Source: Tragulus kanchil
Taxonomy: Eukaryota > Chordata > Mammalia > Artiodactyla > Tragulidae
Assembly: GCA_022376925.1 (NCBI GenBank)
Contig: JAIOJX010000005.1
Span: 9,948,501-10,012,500, forward strand
Direction: 5' to 3'
DNA: 64,000 nt
The notes beneath the pieces are model-generated. The model did not search any database. It was given only the letters and a program-made list of their open reading frames with translations, and had not been told where the DNA came from. The number at the start of each line of letters is the position of its first letter. Within the stretch, counting starts at the first letter, position 1. This document shows, piece by piece, positions 23,083-34,772 of this stretch. Made by a program: the position numbers and the translations under genes.

Positions 23083-25310
23083 TACATTCTCTCTGAAGCC
23101 AAGTCACTGCTAGTAAACAACCAAGGTAAAAAATTAAGCTGTTCTCAGGTATTCAATAAGTGCTAGTGAGGTTGCCCTTACCTCCTCGTGCTTTAGAAAA
23201 AGGAAGAAAATAATCATCTTCCTTTACTGAGTGTATGTTGGCAGTTGCATGGAGAGGAGCAGGTGGAGATGCAGAAACAATCTACTCAACTTCACCTTCT
23301 CCCAGATTAAGTCAAATTCCAAACACTCCAGCTCACATCCCAAACAGGAGACCAGTCTTTAGGCAAAGTAATAAATGAGGGAATTCCTTTAATTGTCCTT
23401 CATTTATTATTTTGTCTTCTATTGTCTTTTTGTATCTTTTGTCCCTTTGTCTCTTTTCTGGCCTAGCCTACTTCTACTACCAACAGTATGTAGAGCCTTT
23501 CTACAAGAAACTGCAGGTTTCCATGGAGTAAAGGTGGTTCCCTTCTCCTTGTCAGTTGTCATGAACCAGTGTTCAGTTTCCAGGGGGAGGGGTCTCTCCG
23601 GTTTGGACAGGGCAAAGGAAAGTTAAGTGAGCACATCTCTTCACCCCTGAATGTGGCCCATATTGGGAATGTGAACAGCCTGAATATTATGATATTCTGG
23701 AACCTTCCACCAATGTTACCTTAAATGACTCCATATCCACTCAGAATTGGAACTAAGTGGTTTCCAATTTAGAGATTCATGAACATTGGCATTCACATGA
23801 AGAAGCTGTCAACTCATCTTAATATACTTGATAGTACTTGCTATATTAAAAAAAGAGACGGAGCACTTACTGTCTGATGTAAGATGTCTCATCAGACCAT
23901 TCTTTTCAAGTTTCAAAGAATGGATGTCATCTCTTGAACATTTTATCCTTCTCTTAATCTGAAGTTCTCGCCAAGGTAAATTCAATCATTCTCTTTAGTC
24001 TTCTAGACTTATGTACTTCAACTCTGTGGGCAAGTGCCTTGAGTTTCCTGTCAAGAAGAGATGAAGCCTGATTAAGCTCTGTCCCCAGGAGAGAGTGATT
24101 GCTCTGAGATAGAACACGTTCGTTCTTGGGGCCTTGCATTGTACTACATCATGATTTGGAAGACATCTCTCTGTGTGTCATTGTCCAGGGAAACATCTGA
24201 CAGCTTTTTCTAGACTTACGACTCTATTGTACAGTTTTTCAGAAGCAATAAACCTGTTCTTGTCTTTATAAATTGCAACAACCACGGCCCTCAAAGAGGC
24301 TTTGATTTGTTGTTGTTGTTGCTGCGGCTGTTTTTAAAAATTGTCCCAATCCTGTTAACAAACTGGGGTGGTCAGAAGGATATGTTAACAAGGGGTCAAA
24401 CGACGTCAGGAGTTCCCTCTGGATTTAGCCATGAGAGAAAAAAAACCATGGCACAGTGACTCAGAAGGACACTCATAATTTTTATTGAACAGAGGAGAGA
24501 AAGAAGTGAGGCAGAGTGTATGTGTGTCCTCATGTGTATGCCTGAAATGATAGGATTTGATGGTGGTAATGTGATTCCCCTAATTGGCAGAGAAGTACAA
24601 GTTTGATCATACTTTCATAGTGGTCTAAAGATGATGAATTTTCATACACCATTATTGCCTTTCGGTGTCTTCAGTGAGTGACCTTTCCTCATTCTGGAGT
24701 ATTTTTGGGATTATCAAAGTGCCAGAACTTTCGGTTATTTAGAAACTAATCATCCAGATCATGGATAACTTGCTTTCGGTTGCTGCCTAAATTTGCAGCA
24801 GAACATTTCTTGGGTGACCACTCTACACACTGGAAGTACTTGATTCAGAGATGGAAAAGAAACCCCACAATGAGAACTTAAATATTTGAGGGGATGGGGT
24901 CAGGGTGAGTTTTTCGCATGAAGGTAAGTTACCCTATTATATCCCTAACCTTTGGTATTCAGGATCGAGTGTTTACTCTTTTCGTAATGTCATCAGCAAA
25001 CAGGTATTCCTAATGTTTTTAAAGACAATAAAAAGATGTTTCAGAAGAAAGAGACATTTTATACAGTAGCCTTCTGATGTAACATGTATGCTCTTCCTGT
25101 CCTCCATTCCTTTCTTGCTTCAACTATGATCTTTGAGTACCAGACACTTACAGAAGGGTTGCTCGGCAGAGAGATATACAAAGGCACAGCTTCCACGTTT
25201 CAGAGGAAAATAGAAATTATTTTGAGATCAAACATATAAACACTTCATTTAGTATTTAACTTCTTTATTTTTCAAACTTAGAAATATATTCTAATATACT
25301 TCTTCTGATT
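23083..25310. other. 2.2 kb single-copy DNA
   Basis: The longest repeat-poor stretch. A short GTT run lies at about 24308-24322. No gene is supported. The small open frames (23393-23626 forward, 23954-24139 reverse) show no domain or splice pattern. Confidence 0.55.
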
Positions 25311-25325
25311 AAGAATAGAAAATGA

Positions 25326-25636
25326 GGGGCTTCCCTGGTGGTCCAGTGGGTAAGGACACTGCCTTGCAGTGCAAGGGGCGCTGGTTTGATCCCTGGCCTG
25401 GGAGGATCCCACATGCCGCGGAGCAGCTGGACCGATGTGTCCAATTGCCGCGCCAGAGCTCTGGAGCACATGCGCCCAGAGCCGGTGCCTCTGTGACGAC
25501 AGAGGCCACAGCGATGGGAGGCCCATATGGGCCAAAGAACAAAGACGGATGAAAATAGATAAATGAAAGACCAATAGAAGTGGCCCGCCCGCTCCCCTTC
25601 CATCCCCCCGCCAAAAAAAGAGGAAAAAAAAAAAAA
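25326..25636 (+). mobile_element. young CHR-like SINE with 15-bp TSD
   Basis: Target duplication 'aagaatagaaaatga' at 25311-25325 and 25637-25651. Full body and poly-A tail. Confidence 0.93.
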
Positions 25637-25697
25637 AAGAATAGAAAATGAAATGCTAAAATATGAGAACTATCTGTATAAACTTTCTATAAAAAAT

Positions 25698-25970
25698 GGG
25701 GCTTCCCTGATGGTCCAGTGGTAAAGATTTCTCCTTGCAGTGTAAGGGGTGCCAGTTCAATCCCTGGCCTGGGAAGATCCCACATGCCATGGAGCAGCTG
25801 GACTGGTGTGTCCAATTGCAAGTCAGTGCTCTGGAGCGCATATACCCAGAGCCAGTGCTCTGCAGTGAGAGGGGCCGCTGCAATAGGAGGCCCACACAGG
25901 CCGAAGGATAAAGATGGATGAAAATAAATAAATTTTAAAAAATTTTTAAAAAGACCAAAATTAAAAAAAA
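25698..25970 (+). mobile_element. CHR-like SINE, same subfamily, more diverged
   Basis: 'ggggcttccctgatggtcc', 'gtgtccaattgcaagtcagt' and 'ggaggcccacacaggccgaa', with an A-rich tail. It lies 50 bp after the preceding element in the same orientation. No clear target duplication. Confidence 0.85.
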
Positions 25971-26126
25971 AAAAGTGGTTATCATTACCAAAAACCTAGA
26001 GAAGCTCAACTCAGAAAAGAGCAATAATAGGTAAGCCTCAGTTCCCCAGAATAGGCTTCTAGTCTGCAACAATCCTGGCCCACAGCTTTGACTTCAGCTA
26101 ACATTCAACATGTGGAAATGAGCCCC

Positions 26127-26258
26127 GGAGAAGGAAACAGCAACCCACTCCAGTATTCTTGCCTGGAGAATCCCATGGCCAGAGGAGCCTGGCGGGCTAC
26201 AGTCCATGGGGTCACAAAGACTCAGACACGACTGAGCAACTATCACTCACTCACTTTA
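26127..26258 (+). mobile_element. BOV-A SINE with 17-bp TSD
   Basis: 'ggagaaggaaacagcaaccc', 'cttgcctggagaatcccatg' and 'agacacgactgagcaac'. Flanking 'taacattcaacatgtgg' (26099-26115) and 'taacgttcagcatgtgg' (26261-26277) match at 15 of 17 positions. Confidence 0.88.
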
Positions 26259-26580
26259 CTTAACGTTCAGCATGTGGGTAATAAACAAGACTGGAAATAT
26301 TAATTATGGCATAGAGACTATTTCAAAGTTTAAGTGAGAAAAAGATGTTTTTCTTTTGTTATCTTAGAAGAGGTAGGTTAGCATGAGTCCGCAGAGAGAG
26401 TTTGCAAGAGAGGTTATGGAATAGGGAGGGGAATGCCTTTTGATTTTACCCCCAAGTCCTTCTTTAACAATAACATTTACATTACAGATAGGAGTGGCTT
26501 AGCGTTGGCAACAAATAAACCTCATGGTGACTTGGTAGGGGATTTACCGAACAATATCGTGATAACATTGTGACAATATG

Positions 26581-27067
26581 ACAAACCTAGACAGTACATT
26601 GAAGAGCAGAGACATTACTCTGCCGACAAAGGTCCTTATAAGCAAGGCTATGGTCTTCCCAGCGTCCATGCACAGTGGTGAGAGCTGGACAATACGGAAG
26701 GCCGAGTGCCAAAGAATTGATAGCTTCCAACTGTGTGCTGGAGAAGACTCCTGAAAGTCCCTTGGACAGCCAGGAGATCAAACCAGTCAGTCTTAAGGGA
26801 AATCAACCATGAATATTTTTTGGAAGGACTGAAGCTGAAGCTCCAGGATTTCGATCACCTGATGCAAACAGATGGTTCATTGGAAAAGCCCTTGATGCTG
26901 AGAAAAATTGAGGGCAGAAGGAGAAGGGGGCATCAGAGGATGAGATGGCTGGATGGCATCACTGATGCAATGAACATGAACTTGGGCAAATTCCAGGAGA
27001 TAGTGAGGGAAGGGAGGCCTGACGTGCTGCAGCCCATGGAGTCACAAAGAGTCAGTCACGACTAGGT
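26581..27067 (+). mobile_element. BovB (RTE) LINE 3' end
   Basis: Recognised from its order: 'gaagagcagagacattactc', 'acaaaggtccttataagcaa', 'gtgctggagaagactcctga', 'ttggaaaagcccttgatgct', 'gcagaaggagaagggggcat', 'gatgagatggctggatggca' and 'gagtcacaaagagtcagtca'. This is the C-terminal tail of the BovB polyprotein plus the short 3' end. It is 5' truncated and has lost its frame in places, so it is a dead fragment. The 110-codon open frame at 26733-27065 is a remnant of this tail. Confidence 0.92.
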
Positions 27068-27123
27068 GACTGAAATTGTGATAATGGGCATCTCAATGTC
27101 CCATCAGAAAAGGTTGTATCTTA

Positions 27124-27310
27124 CCACCTGGCTCTGGCATCTACTATCTCCCATATGATTTTGGGCAAGTTACTTATGTTAGCTATTCTTAGATGGTTCA
27201 TTCTGCAAAATGTAAGGAATAATGTCACATTTTCATAAGATTTGGAAGAGGAATAAATAAATGCACATATTTAAAATCCTTAGAAGAGTGAATGACACAC
27301 GGGGAACACT
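27124..27310 (+). mobile_element. MIR SINE
   Basis: 'ctggctctggcatctactat', 'gattttgggcaagttactta' and a degenerate second half ('tcattctgcaaaatgtaagg'). Confidence 0.75.
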
Positions 27311-27362
27311 TACTTTGGTATTTTAATTAATTAAAAATTAATTAAAACCAATAAAATTAGCA

Positions 27363-27576
27363 TGTTGTGTGCAGGCTTAGTCACGTCCAACTGTGACTCC
27401 ATGGACTTTAACCCACCAGGCTGCTTTGTCCATCGGATTTTCCCAACAAGAATACTGGAATGGGTTGCCACCACCTTCTCAAGGTGATTTTCCCAAACCA
27501 GAGATGGAACTTGCATCTCCTATGTCTCCTGCCATGGCAGGCAGATTCTCTACCCCTGAACCACCTGGGAATCCCC
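27363..27576 (-). mobile_element. Bov-tA SINE
   Basis: 'tgactccatggactttaacc', 'caagaatactggaatgggtt' and terminal 'gaaccacctgggaatcccc'. Diverged but full length. Confidence 0.88.
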
Positions 27577-27811
27577 AAATCAGCACAGTGAACCGAAGAA
27601 GTTAATGTTTAAAGCATCTGTTCCTTAAGTGAGCAATGAGTTTAAAAATAATAAACTGTAAGAAATGTTCCACTGATTCAAATACCAGTAAGAGGCATGG
27701 AAGTTTTCAAGTAATATGGAAAAAAAAATTGTGTTAACTGTATTTTGTTGGTTACTGTGGGCATAGCAAGTACACCTCTGGATTTGGATGAATCTGACCT
27801 GCTTTTGATTT

Positions 27812-28177
27812 TGGAGAGACTCCTGAAAGCCTTGGACAGCCAGGAGATCAAACCAGTCAGTTTAAGCAAAGAATTGATATTTGTTGGGAAAGGCCCTGAA
27901 CCCCTGGACCCAGGAGATCACCTGAAAATTGTTTTGGAAGGACTGAAAAGCTCCAGGATTTCGATCACCTGATGCAAACAGATGGTTCATTGGAAAAGCC
28001 CTTGATGCTGAGAAAAATTGAGGGCAGAAGGAGAAGGGGGCATCAGAGGATGAGATGGCTGGATGGCATCACTGATGCAATGAACATGAACTTGGGCAAA
28101 TTCCAGGAGATAGTGAGGGAAGGGAGGCCTGACGTGCTGCAGCCCATGGAGTCACAAAGAGTCAGTCACGACTAGGT
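27812..28177 (+). mobile_element. BovB 3' end, second copy with altered left part
   Basis: Matches 26740-27067, except that 27862-27935 has no counterpart in the first copy. An open frame (27745-27972) runs across the altered stretch, but it joins duplicated flank to LINE sequence and is not a gene. Confidence 0.85.
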
Positions 28178-28233
28178 GACTGAAATTGTGATAATGGGCA
28201 TCTCAATGTCCCATCAGAAAAGGTTGTATCTTA

Positions 28234-28420
28234 CCACCTGGCTCTGGCATCTACTATCTCCCATATGATTTTGGGCAAGTTACTTATGTTAGCTATTCTT
28301 AGATGGTTCATTCTGCAAAATGTAAGGAATAATGTCACATTTTCATAAGATTTGGAAGAGGAATAAATAAATGCACATATTTAAAATCCTTAGAAGAGTG
28401 AATGACACACGGGGAACACT
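28234..28420 (+). mobile_element. MIR SINE (second copy)
   Basis: Duplicate of 27124-27310. Confidence 0.75.
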
Positions 28421-28472
28421 TACTTTGGTATTTTAATTAATTAAAAATTAATTAAAACCAATAAAATTAGCA

Positions 28473-28686
28473 TGTTGTGTGCAGGCTTAGTCACGTCCAA
28501 CTGTGACTCCATGGACTTTAACCCACCAGGCTGCTTTGTCCATCGGATTTTCCCAACAAGAATACTGGAATGGGTTGCCACCACCTTCTCAAGGTGATTT
28601 TCCCAAACCAGAGATGGAACTTGCATCTCCTATGTCTCCTGCCATGGCAGGCAGATTCTCTACCCCTGAACCACCTGGGAATCCCC
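28473..28686 (-). mobile_element. Bov-tA SINE (second copy)
   Basis: Duplicate of 27363-27576. Confidence 0.87.
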
Positions 28687-29339
28687 AAATCAGCACAGTG
28701 AACCGAAGAAGTTAATGTTTAAAGCATCTGTTCCTTAAGTGAGCAATGAGTTTAAAAATAATAAACTGTAAGAAATGTTCCACTGATTCAAATACCAGTA
28801 AGAGGCATGGAAGTTTTCAAGTAATATGGAAAAAAAAATTGTGTTAACTGTATTTTGTTGGTTACTGTGGGCATAGCAAGTACACCTCTGGATTTGGATG
28901 AATCTGACCTGCTGGTTTTTGAACAGATCATCCTGGATGTCCTGGAAGCAGGCTGACCCACTTTCATATGCAGATAACAGTGTTGTATCGACTTATAGTA
29001 TTTGAGTTTTATAAAAATCTTTCTCAGCTGGAACCCCAAGGTTCATTCTCTATGTTGATTCTGGCAAGGGTTTTGACCCTTACTACGAGATGTGGAAATC
29101 GTTTCTCACCACTTAAGAAGCTTTTACTTAGGGTTCATTCATCATATCCATTTTCTTTCCTTATTTTGCAGACGAACACTAGCTCAAATTCCTTAGCTAC
29201 TAGGGGTCATTTGCTGCTTCATTGGGGCGTGACTACTGATTTGATGCATTCCTGAAATACCTTTGTCATGATTTTCTTTCCAAGGAAAAGGAGGTGTAAA
29301 ATTACCAGCTCAACATAACTGGAGCAAAAGTTACGCATG

Positions 29340-29640
29340 TTTCCTTCCAAGGAAAGGAAAATTCTGTCACCTGCCTGAAATCCCTAATGGGATTAAATAT
29401 TTGCATACTATTAAAGAAGAGAGAAGACATGTAAATGTTTTCCATTCTCAGTCTACTTCTCTGGAAGAAGAAGGTTTATGGATGGAGTTCAGAAAGTTTG
29501 AAAGGGTAGTGAAAGCTGACCTGGAGATTGGACAGGAAATAGGTAACGTGCTCCTATTTTCTGGATCTACTTTCACTACACACTTAATCCCTTCTTGGTC
29601 ATGTAATGAAGGAGTCTATTAATATACTTGAGCTTTGAAA
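29340..29640 (+). other. open stretch, gene status unlikely
   Basis: A 73-codon frame (29401-29622, duplicated at 30542-30763) is rich in Glu and Lys and is followed in-frame by a possible splice donor ('gaaatag/gtaacg', about 29541). No family is recognised, and a second frame over the same bases is also open for some distance. I do not call an exon. Confidence 0.15.
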
Positions 29641-29688
29641 TTTCAGAAGATTAACTTTTTTTGTACATGTTTGATCTTGACTTAATCG

Positions 29689-29827
29689 TTTTCCCAACAA
29701 GAATACTGGAATGGGTTGCCACCACCTTCTCAAGGTGATTTTCCCAAACCAGAGATGGAACTTGCATCTCCTATGTCTCCTGCCATGGCAGGCAGATTCT
29801 CTACCCCTGAACCACCTGGGAATCCCC
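29689..29827 (-). mobile_element. Bov-tA SINE, truncated third copy
   Basis: Third appearance of the element at 27363 and 28473, beginning mid-element at the junction of duplication J. Confidence 0.87.
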
Positions 29828-30837
29828 AAATCAGCACAGTGAACCGAAGAAGTTAATGTTTAAAGCATCTGTTCCTTAAGTGAGCAATGAGTTTAAAAAT
29901 AATAAACTGTAAGAAATGTTCCACTGATTCAAATACCAGTAAGAGGCATGGAAGTTTTCAAGTAATATGGAAAAAAAAATTGTGTTAACTGTATTTTGTT
30001 GGTTACTGTGGGCATAGCAAGTACACCTCTGGATTTGGATGAATCTGACCTGCTGGTTTTTGAACAGATCATCCTGGATGTCCTGGAAGCAGGCTGACCC
30101 ACTTTCATATGCAGATAACAGTGTTGTATCGACTTATAGTATTTGAGTTTTAAAAAAATCTTTCTCAGCTGGAACCCCAAGGTTCATTCTCTATGTTGAT
30201 TCTGGCAAGGGTTTTGACCCTTACTACGAGATGTGGAAATCGTTTCTCACCACTTAAGAAGCTTTTACTTAGGGTTCATTCATCATATCCATTTTCTTTC
30301 CTTATTTTGCAGACGAACACTAGCTCAAATTCCTTAGCTACTAGGGGTCATTTGCTGCTTCATTGGGGCGTGACTACTGATTTGATGCATTCCTGAAATA
30401 CCTTTGTCATGATTTTCTTTCCAAGGAAAAGGAGGTGTAAAATTACCAGCTCAACATAACTGGAGCAAAAGTTACGCATGTTTCCTTCCAAGGAAAGGAA
30501 AATTCTGTCACCTGCCTGAAATCCCTAATGGGATTAAATATTTGCATACTATTAAAGAAGAGAGAAGACATGTAAATGTTTTCCATTCTCAGTCTACTTC
30601 TCTGGAAGAAGAAGGTTTATGGATGGAGTTCAGAAAGTTTGAAAGGGTAGTGAAAGCTGACCTGGAGATTGGACAGGAAATAGGTAACGTGCTCCTATTT
30701 TCTGGATCTACTTTCACTACACACTTAATCCCTTCTTGGTCATGTAATGAAGGAGTCTATTAATATACTTGAGCTTTGAAATTTCAGAAGATTAACATTA
30801 ATGTACCTGTTCTGTACATGTATATTTCAGTCTAATA

Positions 30838-30955
30838 CATATCGTAGTGATTAAGAAAGCACAGATTCGGGAAGCAGAGTACCTGGGCTTGAATCTGGGC
30901 TCCATCCCCACTTACCACTTCTGTGACCTCAGCTGAGTTTGTATATTTGGCTAGA
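30838..30955 (+). mobile_element. MIR SINE
   Basis: 'agtgattaagaaagcacaga', 'gtacctgggcttgaatctgg' and 'cacttctgtgacctcagct' follow the MIR consensus order. Confidence 0.82.
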
Positions 30956-31019
30956 AAAATGGAAAGTTGATCAGATTTAGTAACACTCCCAATGTACTCT
31001 CTGCCTCAACTTCTAAGAT

Positions 31020-31233
31020 GTGCTAAATCACTTCAGTTGTGTCCAGCTCTTTGCAACCCTATGCACTGTAGCCTGCCAGGTTCCTTGTCCGTGGATTTCC
31101 CAGAGAATAATACTGGAGTGGGTTGCCATGCCCTACTCCAGGGGATCTTCCTGATCCAGGGATGGAACCACATCCCTGTGTCTTCTGCATTGGCAGCAGG
31201 GTTCTTTACCACTGGCACCATCTGGGAAGCTCC
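31020..31233 (-). mobile_element. Bov-tA SINE
   Basis: 'gtgtccagctctttgcaacc', 'actggagtgggttgccatgc' and terminal 'ccatctgggaagctcc'. Confidence 0.88.
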
Positions 31234-31655
31234 ACTTGTAGGACAGAGGGGCCCAGTTGTAGCCAGTTTACTATTTGTTCTTTATTCTTTCTGTCACTCA
31301 AGAAAAAAAGATACAGGAATTCAAATGACTGCAATAGAGTTATAGGATATCACTAAATCTCTAATTTATTTATTAAATACATAATTTATAAGCTCCATTA
31401 CATTCATATTAATAATCAGAACCACTTGCCATACATCTTAAATATGCTGTGCCAGAGAACTGCCAGGTTTTCACAATTCTCAATGTTCATAAATCAATAT
31501 GAAGGAAATAATAACTCAGTTAAGGACAATTAATCTTGAAACAAAGGTCAAGTGGGAATTTCTCCTGGGACTTTCCATTAAAATGAGCTCACTTTGGTGC
31601 AATGAAGAGCTTTCTCCATGACATCCTGATCAGGAAGTTCCCTTGGATTAAATTT
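31234..31655. other. single-copy AT-rich DNA
   Basis: Nothing recognised. Confidence 0.5.
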
Positions 31656-31657
31656 TT

Positions 31658-31955
31658 TTTGAAGCTTTTTTGGGGGGGGCGGAGGGGGCTGGGCGGGCCA
31701 CTTCTATTGGTCTTTCATTTATCTATTTTCATCCATCTTTGTTCTTTTTGGCTCCTGTGGGCCTCCCATCGCGGTGGCTTCTGTTGTCGCAGAGCGCCGA
31801 CTCTGGGCGCATGTGCCCCAGAGCTCCGGCTCGGTCATTGGACACATCAGTCCAGCCGCTCAGCGGCACGTGGGATCTTCCCAGGCCAGAGATTAAACTG
31901 GCACCCCCTGCACTGCAAGGCGGTGTCCTTACCCACTGGACCACCAGGGAAGCCC
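31658..31955 (-). mobile_element. young CHR-like SINE, reverse strand
   Basis: Reverse layout from a G-rich/T-rich tail, through 'ggccacttctattggtcttt' and 'ggcctcccatcgcggtggct', to 'ggaccaccagggaagccc'. The flanks 'gattaaatttt' and 'gattaattatttt' suggest a target duplication. It lies 67 bp from a copy in the opposite orientation, so the pair forms a large inverted repeat. Confidence 0.9.
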
Positions 31956-32022
31956 AGATTAATTATTTTAACAACCTTAAAAAATGCGATGTTATGGAAT
32001 CTAAAATAAAAAAACAAAACCA

Positions 32023-32332
32023 GGGCTTCCCCTGGTGGCCCAGTGGGTAAGGACACCGCCTTGCAGTGCAAGGGGCGCCGGTTCGAGCCCTGGCCTGGGA
32101 AGATCCCACGTGCCGCGGAGCGGCTGGACTGATGTGTCCAATTACCGAGCCAGAGCTCTGGAGCGCATGCGCCCAGAGCCGGCGCTCTGCAACGACTGAC
32201 GCCACTGCGATGGGAGGCCCACAGGAGCCAAAGAACAAAGACTGATGAACATAGAGAAACGAAAGACCAATAGAAGGGCCTGCTCCCCTCCCTCCCCAAC
32301 CCGATCCCCACCCAAAATAAATAAATAAAAAC

Positions 32333-32365
<33 letters not shown>

Positions 32366-32366
32366 C
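32023..32366 (+). mobile_element. young CHR-like SINE
   Basis: Full length, with hairpin at 32155-32179 and a 25-bp poly-A. Target duplication 'caaaacca' at 32015-32022 and 32367-32374. Confidence 0.92.
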
Positions 32367-32645
32367 CAAAACCATACAGAGAACGGGTTGGTGGTTATCA
32401 GGGTAGAGATGGGAGGTGAGTGAAATGGGTGAAGTTACTCAAAAGGTAAATGCTTCCAGTTGAATATGACCTGGGAAGGCAATGTGCTGCATGGTGACTG
32501 TAGGTAACAACACTCTATTATGTTTGAAAGTTGTTAAGAGTGTAGGTCCTAAAAATTTTCATCACAAGAAAAAAATTGTAACTATGTGTAGTAGGGAGTT
32601 AACTAAACTGACTGTGCTGATCGTTTCACTATGTATGTATATATG

Positions 32646-32850
32646 TGCGCTGTGCTGAGTCACTCAGTCGTGTCCAACTGTTTGTGACCCCATAGACTGG
32701 AGCCCACCAGGCTTCTCTGTCCATGGGGTTCTCCAGGCAAGATGGGTAGCCATTCCCTTCTCCGGGGGTTCTTCCTGACCCAGGGACAGAACCTGGGTCT
32801 CCTGCACTGGCAGACACAGTCTTTACTGTGGAGCCACCAGAGGAGCCCAG
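32646..32850 (-). mobile_element. Bov-tA SINE
   Basis: 'gtgctgagtcactcagtcgt', 'ctctgtccatggggttctcc' and terminal 'gagccaccagaggagccc'. Confidence 0.9.
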
Positions 32851-33376
32851 TGACATCCCTAATAAGCACCTATTAAAGACAGTTCTGTGGGACAGCTACA
32901 TTTCATCTTTTGTCATCCACCTTAACTCTTCATGGTCATAAAGCTGATTGTGATTAAGCTATCAGTTATGTAAGAAACCACCACATCTTGAAATAACGTT
33001 ACTGGCTAAAATTCTTACACTTTTTCTAGAAAGAGGTCTCCTATCTTTTGACTAATCACTTTAGATATAAGTACTATCCAAAGAGCTGCTAAAACGTTGA
33101 GGTATAAACATGAAAGCAAATTCACTCATTTGTATCTAATGCAGTACAAGCGTTCTTAGATATTATCGGGTTATACCCTCTCGAGAAAGTGATAAAAGCC
33201 ATAGGCCCCTTCACAGAACAATGCACCAAGATTCTTAACATTAATTTTATATGTGATTTCAGAGATGGTCCTAGAGCCTACTCAAAGGCCCTCTAGCTCA
33301 AAGACGCCATTTGTTGTCATTTAACTCTGGTTATTTAAGATATGCACACAGAAACAAAAGCTTCCATCTGGGAATG

Positions 33377-33656
33377 TTTTTTTTTTTTTTTTAATTTTGA
33401 CCTCTTTTATTGACTTTTTGTTTATTTATTTTGATCCATCTGTATTCTTCAACTTATGTGGGCCTCCCATTGCAGTGGCCTCTTTTGTTGCAGAGCACTG
33501 GCTCTGGGCACATGTACTCCAGAGTGTTGACTCTTAATTGGACCACACTGGTCCAGCCACTCCGTGGCACGTGGGATCTTTCCAGGCCAGGGATCGAACC
33601 AGTGCCCCTTGCATTGCAATGCAGACTCTTTAGCCACTGGACCACCAGGGAAGCCC
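33377..33656 (-). mobile_element. CHR-like SINE, young subfamily
   Basis: T-rich tail, 'ggcctcccattgcagtggcc', 'gagcactggctctgggcaca' and terminal 'accaccagggaagcc'. The flanks 'ccatctgggaat' and 'ccatctagaaat' give a 12-bp target duplication with two differences. Confidence 0.88.
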
Positions 33657-34492
33657 TCCATCTAGAAATCTTGCTCTGGAGCTTAATTGGAAATGCCCAT
33701 GTGTTAGTGTCAGTAGTCAGACCATAAAGGTATTTTCATTCACATGAAAGATTACATAAATACCTTTATAGATGAAGATCTAATTTACTAGAATTAATGG
33801 AACCTGATTTTTTTATGACTGAGATAATCCTGGAGTTGCCACAATATAGTATTTTCATGGAAGCTAAAGTCAGCATAATGCTGTCCACTCTTCCTGAGAA
33901 GATTAGCCCTCAGCAAGCATACCAATGATATAAGAGGCAGAAGTGGATTCTAATATAACATGGTCTTCACGGGAAATTTTGTGACCCCATCCCTAATAAG
34001 CACCTATTAAAGACAGTTCTTATTTTTGTCATCCACCTTAACTCTTCATGGTCATAAAGCTGATTGTGATTAAGCTATCAGTTATGTAAGAAACCACCAC
34101 ATCTTGAAATAACGTTACTGGCTAAAATTCTTACACTTTTTCTAGAAAGAGGTCTCCTATCTTTTGACTAATCACTTTAGATATAAGTACTATCCAAAGA
34201 GCTGCTAAAACGTTGAGGTATAAACATGAAAGCAAATTCACTCATTTGTATCTAATGCAGTACAAGCGTTCTTAGATATTATCGGGTTATACCCTCTCGA
34301 GAAAGTGATAAAAGCCATAGGCCCCTTCACAGAACAATGCACCAAGATTCTTAACATTAATTTTATATGTGATTTCAGAGATGGTCCTAGAGCCTACTCA
34401 AAGGCCCTCTAGCTCAAAGACGCCATTTGTTGTCATTTAACTCTGGTTATTTAAGATATGCACACAGAAACAAAAGCTTCCATCTGGGAATG

Positions 34493-34772
34493 TTTTTTTT
34501 TTTTTTTTAATTTTGACCTCTTTTATTGACTTTTTGTTTATTTATTTTGATCCATCTGTATTCTTCAACTTATGTGGGCCTCCCATTGCAGTGGCCTCTT
34601 TTGTTGCAGAGCACTGGCTCTGGGCACATGTACTCCAGAGTGTTGACTCTTAATTGGACCACACTGGTCCAGCCACTCCGTGGCACGTGGGATCTTTCCA
34701 GGCCAGGGATCGAACCAGTGCCCCTTGCATTGCAATGCAGACTCTTTAGCCACTGGACCACCAGGGAAGCCC
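34493..34772 (-). mobile_element. CHR-like SINE (second copy)
   Basis: Duplicate of 33377-33656. Confidence 0.87.

Larger units (their letters stand above)
26740..28914. repeat. tandem duplication I (26740-27803 / 27812-28914)
   Basis: The offset is 1,072 bp at the left edge, then 1,110 bp after the second copy gains unmatched bases (27862-27935). The junction is at about 27804-27812. The block holds the BovB 3' end, a MIR and a Bov-tA. Confidence 0.9.
28548..30796. repeat. tandem duplication J (28548-29688 / 29689-30796)
   Basis: The period is 1,141 bp, chained to duplication I, so 27438-27803, 28548-28914 and 29689-30055 are three copies of one segment. The first copy's end (29656-29688) diverges from 30797 onward before the restart inside the Bov-tA. 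Confidence 0.92.

Noticed and set aside
26733..27065. 110-codon frame as a gene
   Set aside because: It is the C-terminal tail of a 5'-truncated BovB LINE.
28876..28952. Possible exon after a 'gggcatag' acceptor-like site ending in a TGA
   Set aside because: Very short, no upstream partner exon and no family match. The first copy diverges at the junction.
29401..29622. 73-codon Glu/Lys-rich frame with a possible splice donor, repeated at 30542-30763
   Set aside because: No recognised family, no matching acceptor I trust, and another frame over the same DNA is also open. Its repetition comes from duplication J, not conservation.
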